Positions 31,785-37,798 of a stretch of DNA of 37,798 bases are shown here, piece by piece. Source of the DNA: CAYMRB01 sp964392615 (GTDB lineage: Bacteria; Planctomycetota; UBA8108); contig CAYMRB010000034.1 in NCBI GenBank assembly GCA_964392615.1, positions 1 through 37,798 on the forward strand. Direction: 5' to 3'. The stretch's first letter is position 1. Every line of letters begins with the position of its first letter. A model generated the notes under the pieces. It was given only the letters and a program-made list of their open reading frames with translations. It ran no database searches and was not told the origin of the DNA. The position numbers and the translations under genes are program-made.

Positions 31785-34133
31785 ATGACGGAGAGAAGAG
31801 CCGCATCCCAGCCGCTCCCACCCGAAGGGACGCTTCCCGAGGTGCCAGCCGAGCTCCTCGATCCGCGGGACCTGACCGCGAAGCTGCGGCCGACCGCGGC
31901 GGCTAGCGCCAGGCCCGCCAAGCTTCTGAACGGCAAATCGGTGCGGCTGCGAAAGACCGATATCGCGACGAGCCACGCGAGCGGCCTGGACCGCCGCGAG
32001 TGGTCCGCGATCCACGGCATCGTTCGCGCGATCCTGGTCGCCGAGGAGACGTGTCGTCTCTATCCCGCGGGACATGGCCGGCCCCGCCAGGCGCTCAAGC
32101 AGGTCCTTCAGCGCCTGCAGGAGTACTCGATCGAGTCGGGCCGCGAGTTCTGCTTCGTCCCCGACGTGGCTCTCGACGTCACGGCGACGGACAAGTCGCG
32201 CGCTGCGAAAGACCTCGCGGCTTTCGCGTACATGGGCCGCGTGCAGCTCATCCGCAGCCTGACGATCGAGCGCGAGGTCGATCTCGATGAACTCGAGGAG
32301 TTCATCCGCTTCCTGCAGACGAATCCGGACTCCCCCGTGGCCGACGCCGGGCAGGGCGCCATCCGCGCTCGCGCGCTCGCGTGGCGGGCGATCCGCATCG
32401 AGTTCTACGAAGGCGAGGACGACGGCGAAGGCTACGCGTTCAACGACGGGGGCGAGCAGCTCTTTCCGGCCGCGGCCGGCGGCGGCGATGGCGCATCGGA
32501 GTTCCCGGCCCAGGTCCCGCACTCGTTGCAGAAGACGCTCGCGGGCATCTTCTCGGATCCGGGCGTGCAGTCGAACCTCGAGTCGCTCGAGAAGAGGTTC
32601 GGGGTCGAAGGGCTATCCGGTATCGAAGAGCTGCCGGCGTCTGACACGAGGCCCGGATCGAATCGCGTCGACCTCGTCCACGAGATCGTGCGGCACCTGT
32701 TCGAGGACGGACGCTCGTACGTCGACACGCCGCGCGACGTCTTGAAGAGCCGCGTCGACGAGTTCATCGCGTTTCTCGACGGCGTGGCTCGAAGACTACC
32801 GGATTCCGGCGGCTCGGACGCGGTCTCGCTGAATGACAGCGATGTTTCGGAGCTGCTCCAGAAGGCCGCCGGGCTGCATTCGTGGAACCAGCCGGGGATC
32901 GCCGAGCTCTTCCGGCAGTCGGCTCGTCTGAAGGATCTCTTCGACGCTCCGGAGACCCTCGGCGCGCGCGGACTGCGCCGCGAGGCGACGCGCGGCGCAC
33001 CACCGCCGCCGCCAGCGTCACCACCACCGGTCGGGAAACCGGACCGCCCACGCCCCGACACCGACCTGTCACGCGGAACGGAATCCGCAGAAGAGACGGG
33101 AGGCGTCACGCTTGCGGGGCTGCCCGATTTCGCCGACCTGCTGGCCGTCGACGCGGACGCAGCCGGCATCGAGGCGGACCTGACCCGGGATTGGCACCTC
33201 GAGTCGATGCGCGTCCAGCTCGAGCTGATGGCCGACGAGACCGACGCCGAGCGCTATCGCGGCAAGCGGGCTCGATTCCTCGACTTCCTCGCGCAGCACG
33301 AATGGGACGAGCCGGACGCTCTGCTCGACGAGCTCGACGCCGCGGTGCTCGTTCTGTCCTACCAGGGCCTCGAGTGCGCAATGGCGCTCCTGGAGGACGC
33401 CCTGTGCCACCAGAGCTCGCAGGACGTCGTCAATCGGTTCTTCGAGGCGCGCGTTCACAACGGAGCGGAGATCGAGACGCTCCGCCCGATCCTCGGCACC
33501 ATCGCCGAACGCGAGCCGAACCGCTCGATCGAGGCCCTGACGTATCTCTGGAAGACCGGGGGCAAGACTGCGCGACGCGCGTACGTCGATGAGATCTTCG
33601 CACTGCCGCTCGAATCGTATGACCTGGCTGGCTGGGCGAGTCGGCATCCCCAGGCATTCGCGAGTACGCATTCGCTCGCCCACCTGAGCGACCTGTCGCC
33701 TCGCACTCTCGAAGAGGTGCTCGTCAAGGTGCTGACCGGCGGCCCGGCGAGCAAGCTCGGCGCACCGCCCGCCGCGGTCGCGATTCTGCGCGCCGTCGGC
33801 TCGACCGCCAGCGGCGAGCACATGCTTGCCGTCGCCATGAAGCTAGGCAATCGCCGTCTGCGAATGGAAGCGTTGAGCGTGCTCGAGAGGCCGCGATCGA
33901 AGGAGATGATCTCGGCGCTGAAGCGGTTGATCGAGCACCAGAACTCGATCGCGGATCCCGACCTCGACGAGATCCGCCTCGTGCTGACCGCCCTGCTGCG
34001 CAGCGGGAAGCCGATGGCCCGCGAAGCCATTCACACGATCCGCACCGAGCGACGCAGACTGCGGCACGTCTACCGCAAGGAGATCCGGGAGATCCTCGAC
34101 CTCCTGCGCAAGATGGAGGGCTTCGACGCGTGA
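31785..34133 (+). CDS. Large helical protein of unknown function, coupled to an HD-GYP gene
   Basis: I recognise no family in these 782 residues. There is no signal peptide. An N-terminal domain (about 55-200) contains 'ILVAEETCRLYPAGHGRP' and 'DLAAFAYMGRVQLIRSLTI'. A low-complexity Pro linker (APPPPPASPPP, about residues 405-415) precedes a C-terminal helical domain reminiscent of HEAT-like repeats ('LGNRRLRMEALSVLERPR'). The frame reaches upstream to 31521 but those residues are translated from the repeat-rich intergenic stretch, so ATG 31785 is preferred. Its stop overlaps the GTG of the HD-GYP gene (GTGA), so the two products are made together and may act together, for instance in signalling; this is inference. 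Confidence 0.72.
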   Translation: MTERRAASQPLPPEGTLPEVPAELLDPRDLTAKLRPTAAASARPAKLLNGKSVRLRKTDIATSHASGLDRREWSAIHGIVRAILVAEETCRLYPAGHGRPRQALKQVLQRLQEYSIESGREFCFVPDVALDVTATDKSRAAKDLAAFAYMGRVQLIRSLTIEREVDLDELEEFIRFLQTNPDSPVADAGQGAIRARALAWRAIRIEFYEGEDDGEGYAFNDGGEQLFPAAAGGGDGASEFPAQVPHSLQKTLAGIFSDPGVQSNLESLEKRFGVEGLSGIEELPASDTRPGSNRVDLVHEIVRHLFEDGRSYVDTPRDVLKSRVDEFIAFLDGVARRLPDSGGSDAVSLNDSDVSELLQKAAGLHSWNQPGIAELFRQSARLKDLFDAPETLGARGLRREATRGAPPPPPASPPPVGKPDRPRPDTDLSRGTESAEETGGVTLAGLPDFADLLAVDADAAGIEADLTRDWHLESMRVQLELMADETDAERYRGKRARFLDFLAQHEWDEPDALLDELDAAVLVLSYQGLECAMALLEDALCHQSSQDVVNRFFEARVHNGAEIETLRPILGTIAEREPNRSIEALTYLWKTGGKTARRAYVDEIFALPLESYDLAGWASRHPQAFASTHSLAHLSDLSPRTLEEVLVKVLTGGPASKLGAPPAAVAILRAVGSTASGEHMLAVAMKLGNRRLRMEALSVLERPRSKEMISALKRLIEHQNSIADPDLDEIRLVLTALLRSGKPMAREAIHTIRTERRRLRHVYRKEIREILDLLRKMEGFDA

Positions 34134-35680
34134 GCACCGCGACCAACGCCCGTCCCATCCAGGTGCAGGAAGGCGAGGAGCTCCTCAACAAGCTCGGCAT
34201 CGCGGTCTGCGACCACCGTATCTTCTCCGGCAAGCACCCGCGATTCCTCGAGAGCTGCGATGCGTTCCTGAACGCCCTGAAGCGCTTCTACGAGCTCCAT
34301 CCCGAGCAGCGGCACGTGCTCTTCGTTCACCGACAGGGGCAGGTGTTCTTCCGGAAGGTACCGCTTCCGACGCTGACGCCGCCGGCGATCAAGCTGGCTC
34401 ATCTCCTCGAAGACAAGAACGTCGAGGGGCTTCGCTTCGCGGCGGACTGCAACCTGACCGGTCTGGGATCCGCCATCGAAGGCCTGTGCTCAGCGCAGAA
34501 TAGCGACGACGACTCGGCCTGGCAGGAGGTCAACCAGCGCCTCGACGCCGAAGGCGCGCGCGACTCGGTCGGCTTCTTCGCGGACCGCGAGCTCAGCGGA
34601 CTCGAGGCGCTCGATGAGCTCGGCACGATCGAGCCGCCGCGCGGCACCGAGTCGGCATCGCTCCTGCGACTGCCGCAGCTCGCTCTGCCGCTCGAGCTCT
34701 ACAAGAGCACGCTGACCGCGCTACACGATCTGATGTTATTGCTGAGCTCGGGTAGCAACCCGGGCTTCGATCCGCTGATCGAGGTGACGAACCGCATCAC
34801 CGCCGGCATGCTCGAAGGCGACCAGTCCTTCCTGCCGCTGACGACCGTGCGCTACAGCGAGCAATTCACGTTCAACCACTCGGTGAACGTGTGCGTGCTG
34901 GCGACGGCCGCACTGAAGCCGTTCGTCAACAATCCCGACACGCTCGTTCAGATCGGCCAGGCCGCCCTGCTCCACGACCTCGGCAAGTCGCTCGTCCCCG
35001 AGAACATCCTCTACTCACCCGAGGTGCCCCCTGCGGACGCCGTCGCCGAGCTCGAGCGGCACCCGGGCCTCGGCGCGGAAGTCCTGCTCGACTCGAGGGG
35101 GGTGCATCCGCTGTCCGCCGTCGTCGCGTTCGACCACCACCGACGACCCGGAGGCAAGGGATACCCCGCGGTGCGCCGCCATCGCGAGGTCGATACGGTG
35201 ACGTCGGTCGTCGCGGCGGCTGACCTCTTCGAGGCGTTGACCGCGGAACGCCCGTACAAGCGCAGCCTGTCGCCGGCGGAGGCGTTCGAGATCCTCCTGC
35301 AGCTACCGGAGGCACGTGGACTCGAGACCGCGACCCGTCTTCTCTTCGACACGCTGACGCCGTATCCGCCGGGGACGTTCGTCGAGCTCGACTCGGGCGA
35401 GCATGCGATCGTCACACAGGTCCGCCGTGGCCTCCCGGACCGGCCGTGCGTCCGGCTGGTTGCGAACTCTCCGCAGCGCGCGACCATCGCCGACGAGGAA
35501 ACAGACCTGGCTCTGGAGAGCTCGGCTGCGCGACCCGCTCGACGCGTTCGACGAGCCTTGCCCGCGCGCTGGGATCTCGGCGCGAATGCCGAGTCCCCGG
35601 CGACCGAGGAGACGGAGCACGAGCGGCGCGAGATCCGTCGGCGCGTCGAAGACGGAACGCTACTCGCCACCGAGGGCTGA
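34130..35680 (+). CDS. HD-GYP domain protein (putative cyclic-di-GMP phosphodiesterase)
   Basis: This is a 516-residue protein. The N-terminal 200 residues are of unknown type. The HD-GYP domain begins near residue 245 with His250, His282-Asp283 (LLHDLGK), His311, His336-His337 and GYP at 344-346, followed by Asp365 and 'ERPYKRSLSP'. All metal-site and signature residues are present, so hydrolysis of cyclic-di-GMP or another cyclic dinucleotide is plausible. No receiver, PAS or membrane segment is seen, so the signal input is probably the N-terminal domain or the co-translated upstream protein. The start is GTG 34130, overlapping the preceding stop. The C-terminal 100 residues are Arg/Glu-rich and poorly conserved-looking. 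Confidence 0.88.
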   Translation: MSTATNARPIQVQEGEELLNKLGIAVCDHRIFSGKHPRFLESCDAFLNALKRFYELHPEQRHVLFVHRQGQVFFRKVPLPTLTPPAIKLAHLLEDKNVEGLRFAADCNLTGLGSAIEGLCSAQNSDDDSAWQEVNQRLDAEGARDSVGFFADRELSGLEALDELGTIEPPRGTESASLLRLPQLALPLELYKSTLTALHDLMLLLSSGSNPGFDPLIEVTNRITAGMLEGDQSFLPLTTVRYSEQFTFNHSVNVCVLATAALKPFVNNPDTLVQIGQAALLHDLGKSLVPENILYSPEVPPADAVAELERHPGLGAEVLLDSRGVHPLSAVVAFDHHRRPGGKGYPAVRRHREVDTVTSVVAAADLFEALTAERPYKRSLSPAEAFEILLQLPEARGLETATRLLFDTLTPYPPGTFVELDSGEHAIVTQVRRGLPDRPCVRLVANSPQRATIADEETDLALESSAARPARRVRRALPARWDLGANAESPATEETEHERREIRRRVEDGTLLATEG

Positions 35681-35685
35681 GAGGG

Positions 35686-35708
35686 CTGACCGCCCGTCCG
35701 TCGGTCAG
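35686..35708. terminator. Short stem-loop between the HD-GYP gene and thiC
   Basis: CTGACCG (35686-35692) pairs with CGGTCAG (35702-35708) around a nine-base loop, between two convergent stops and overlapping the thiC stop codon at 35705-35707. The gap between the genes is only 24 bases, so any terminator must lie here. There is no U-tract. Confidence 0.4.
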
Positions 35709-37414
35709 GACTCGTTGAGCGCGGCCTCCTGCACGCGACGCGCCTCGTCGACATCGGAGACGATGTCCGAGTGGCACGCCGCCCGCTCGCCCTTGTGCGC
35801 GAGTCGTTCGATCTCCTCCTGTGGCAGCACGCCGCGCTTCTCCAGAATCTCGCGCTGCTCGTCGGTCAAGCCGGCCGAGCGCATCGCTTTCCCGCCCGGG
35901 CGCTGGAAATCCGCTTCCTTGCCCGACGCGAAAGCGACGATCTCCTTCGAGATGCGCACCGAGCACCAATCGTGACCGCACATGGCGCAAAAGTCGGTGT
36001 CGACGTCGAGGTCCTCGTCGTGGAACGCGCGCGCCGTGTCGGGATCGAACGAGAGCTCGAAGTGCTTCTCCCAATTGAGCGCCGCGCGCGCTTTCGTCAG
36101 CTCGTCGTCGCGGTCTCGCGTGCCGGGAATGCCGAGCGCGATATCCGCCGAGTGAGCCGCGATGCGATACGCGATGCAGCCCTGCTTGACGTCATCGCGC
36201 TTCGGCAGGCCGAGATGCTCCTTCGGAGTCACGTAGCAGAGCATCGCGGCGCCGTGGTATGCGGCGGACGTCGCGCCAATCGCCGACGTGATGTGATCGT
36301 AGCCGGGGAAGATGTCCGTCACGAGCGGTCCGAGCACGTAGAAGGGCGCGCCATGGCAGAGGCGACGCTGCAGCTTCATGTTGAACTCGACTTGATCGAA
36401 CGGCACGTGGCCGGGCCCCTCGACCATGACCTGCACGCCCTTCGCCCACGCGCGCTCGGTCAGCTCGCCCAGCGTTTCGAGCTCGGCGAGCTGCGCCTGG
36501 TCGGTCGCATCGGAGAGGCCGCCGGGGCGCAGTCCGTCGCCGAGACTGAACGCGACATCGTACTCGCGCATGATGTCGCAGATGTCCTCGAAGAGCTCGT
36601 ACATCGGGTTTTCGCGTCCGTGGATCATCATCCACTTCGCGAGCAGGCTGCCGCCGCGCGACACGATGCCGATCAGGCGCTTCGCGACCATGGGCAGGTG
36701 TGCGCGCAGAACGCCGGCGTGAATCGTGAAGTAGTCGACGCCCTGCTTCGCCTGATGCTCGAGCGACGCGAGGATGTCGGCGTGCGTCAGGTCCTCGAGT
36801 TTGCGGCCGACGATCATAGAGTACATCGGCACGGTGCCGATCGGCATCCGGGAGTTCCGGACCATCACGTCGCGACAGCCGTCGATATCGCCGCCGGTCG
36901 ACAGGTCCATCACCGTGTCGGCGCCCCAGCGCTCGGCCCAGTGCAGCTTCTCGAGCTCCTCTTCGGTGCCGGAGCTGATCGGGGACGCGCCCATGTTCGC
37001 GTTGACCTTCGTGCTGGCCGCGCGGCCGATCGCGGTCACGTCGAGCTGATACCCGAGGTGGACCTTGTTCGCCGGGATGATCATGCGGCCGGTCGCGACC
37101 TCGATGCGGACTTCCTCGGGGCTCAGGTGGCCCTCGCGTTGAGCGACGCGGACCATCTCCGTCGTCAGGATGCCGGCGCGCGCGCACTCGAGCTGCGTGA
37201 CGGGGGTGCGGCCGGGCTCGTTCTGCCAGTCGAGAGCCGTCACCGGAGACAGCTCGGGCATGCCGGGCGTGTCCGGAGACGAAAACGTCCGCGCCCCGCC
37301 GATCTGCGGCTCCTGGGCGAAGCAGCCGGGATTCGTACCCTCTTCCGTCGACGACGGATTCCGGCCGCGCTCCGGGAGAGACCAGCTCGGCGACTCGAAC
37401 TTGCGCTGGACCAT
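35705..37414 (-). CDS. thiC: Phosphomethylpyrimidine synthase ThiC
   Basis: ThiC is a radical SAM enzyme that converts 5-aminoimidazole ribotide to hydroxymethylpyrimidine phosphate for thiamine synthesis. The product is about 569 residues with start ATG 37414, chosen because AAAGGTGG precedes it on the minus strand; the 23 codons upstream in frame lie in the leader. The family's non-canonical [4Fe-4S] motif CAMCGHDWC is at 476-484. Typical blocks 'GADTVMDLSTGGDI', 'EGPGHVPFDQ' and 'GYDHITSAIGAT' are present. Length and motifs are normal. It is controlled by the TPP riboswitch upstream. No other thiamine gene is in the window. Confidence 0.97.
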   Translation of the reverse strand: MVQRKFESPSWSLPERGRNPSSTEEGTNPGCFAQEPQIGGARTFSSPDTPGMPELSPVTALDWQNEPGRTPVTQLECARAGILTTEMVRVAQREGHLSPEEVRIEVATGRMIIPANKVHLGYQLDVTAIGRAASTKVNANMGASPISSGTEEELEKLHWAERWGADTVMDLSTGGDIDGCRDVMVRNSRMPIGTVPMYSMIVGRKLEDLTHADILASLEHQAKQGVDYFTIHAGVLRAHLPMVAKRLIGIVSRGGSLLAKWMMIHGRENPMYELFEDICDIMREYDVAFSLGDGLRPGGLSDATDQAQLAELETLGELTERAWAKGVQVMVEGPGHVPFDQVEFNMKLQRRLCHGAPFYVLGPLVTDIFPGYDHITSAIGATSAAYHGAAMLCYVTPKEHLGLPKRDDVKQGCIAYRIAAHSADIALGIPGTRDRDDELTKARAALNWEKHFELSFDPDTARAFHDEDLDVDTDFCAMCGHDWCSVRISKEIVAFASGKEADFQRPGGKAMRSAGLTDEQREILEKRGVLPQEEIERLAHKGERAACHSDIVSDVDEARRVQEAALNES

Positions 37415-37545
37415 GTCACCACCTTTCTCAGAGCCCGCTTGCACGAGTTTCGTCCGGACGAACGGAAGACCACTCGGGAGCACCGCGGGCGTCGGGCCCG
37501 GAGGCGATCGGGAGTTCGCTTTCCTACGCGCGCCGCGAAACCGCG

Positions 37546-37622
37546 CCGCACCTCGCCGGTATTGTCCGGTTCAGGTTCTAAGGGTTTGTTCTCAGCCCGT
37601 CAGTGGGCACCCCCAGCGAACG
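37546..37622 (-). promoter_or_regulatory. TPP riboswitch (THI element) upstream of thiC
   Basis: Read on the minus strand, the conserved THI-box segments appear in order: GGGGGTGCCC (complement of 37605-37614), GGCTGAGA near 37590-37597 (CTGAGA complement of 37590-37595), ACCCTTAGAACCTGA (complement of about 37571-37585), and a closing GG-rich stem 'ACCGGACAATACCGG'. The distance to the thiC start is about 130 bases, enough for an expression platform. Thiamine pyrophosphate binding would repress thiC. The exact ends are approximate. Confidence 0.92.
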
Positions 37623-37684
37623 AGGGCAGAGGATACGCGCTCACGAGCGCGGGAGCAAGAACGGTGACGGCGGTGATCGGGGCC

Positions 37685-37798
37685 GGAGGCGGAGTCGGAG
37701 TCGGAGTCGGAGTCGGAGTCGGAGTCGGAGGCGGAGGCGGAGTCGGAGGCGGAGTCGGAGGCGGAGGCGGAGGCGGAGTCGGAGGCGGAGTCGGAGGC
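37685..37798. repeat. Hexanucleotide tandem repeat, 19 units, cut by the window end
   Basis: From 37685 to the last base there are 19 uninterrupted six-base units, each GGAGTC or GGAGGC, with the GTC type first and the GGC type mixed later. The remaining stretch 37623-37684 shows no gene I can support. Unit length is a multiple of three, so copy-number change would not shift a reading frame. If translated, it gives simple dipeptide repeats (Gly-Val/Gly-Gly on the plus strand; Pro-Thr/Pro-Pro on the minus strand). It may extend further outside the window. Confidence 0.92.

Noticed and set aside
37664..37798. Start of a gene at GTG 37664 reading Gly-Val through the hexanucleotide repeat
   Set aside because: A GGGAG precedes it at a fair distance, but nothing beyond low-complexity sequence is visible before the window ends.

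Overview
The window (37.8 kb, GC-rich, roughly two-thirds G+C by eye) looks like a chromosome segment of a planctomycete. Pointers are a hydrazine-synthase-alpha-like (HzsA-like) multihaem protein fused to a discoidin-type domain, a secreted protein ending in two dockerin-like calcium loops of the 'GDVDGSGEVNLSDAVFTLN' style, a Tat-exported Gfo/Idh/MocA oxidoreductase, and many exported enzymes. This is inference from gene content. No rRNA or tRNA gene, insertion sequence, phage gene or CRISPR array was seen.

Layout. (1) 0.26-7.43 kb: a tripartite export locus. It holds an exported Cys-rich protein, a TolC-type outer-membrane lipoprotein, an HlyD/MacA-type adaptor, a MacB/LolD-type ATPase, two FtsX-type permeases and a Cys-containing lipoprotein, most of them translationally coupled. 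(2) 7.4-8.7 kb: a long near-perfect hairpin and two small convergent membrane-anchored proteins of unknown function. (3) 8.95-11.9 kb: the HzsA-like cytochrome, with an exact TGTGA-N6-TCACA (CRP-type) palindrome upstream. (4) 12.16-23.65 kb: ten genes in one direction with short gaps, a probable carbohydrate or polyol operon. They are a GlpD-type dehydrogenase, a DeoR regulator, a URO-D-like protein, a class I aldolase, an exported lyxose-isomerase-like cupin, two SMP-30-like lipoproteins, a frameshifted FGGY kinase, a glycerol-dehydrogenase-like enzyme and a RhaT-type permease. (5) 23.7-31.3 kb: a secreted CxxC-repeat/von Willebrand A protein, an exported Xaa-Pro peptidase that overlaps it tail to tail, an SGNH hydrolase, the dockerin-like protein and the Gfo/Idh/MocA oxidoreductase. 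(6) 31.35-35.7 kb: a structured intergenic stretch, a large protein of unknown function and a coupled HD-GYP protein. (7) 35.7-37.8 kb: thiC under a TPP riboswitch, then a 19-copy hexanucleotide repeat running off the end.

The most coherent candidate system is region 4. Read as a pathway (inference), an RhaT-type symporter imports a sugar; isomerase, FGGY kinase and class I aldolase would split it as a ketose phosphate; the GldA-like and GlpD-like dehydrogenases would handle the three-carbon or aldehyde products; and the DeoR protein would sense an intermediate. The exported isomerase-like cupin and two exported beta-propeller lipoproteins suggest that part of the chemistry takes place outside the cytoplasm. 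The URO-D-like protein has no textbook role in such a pathway. The substrate cannot be named from sequence alone.
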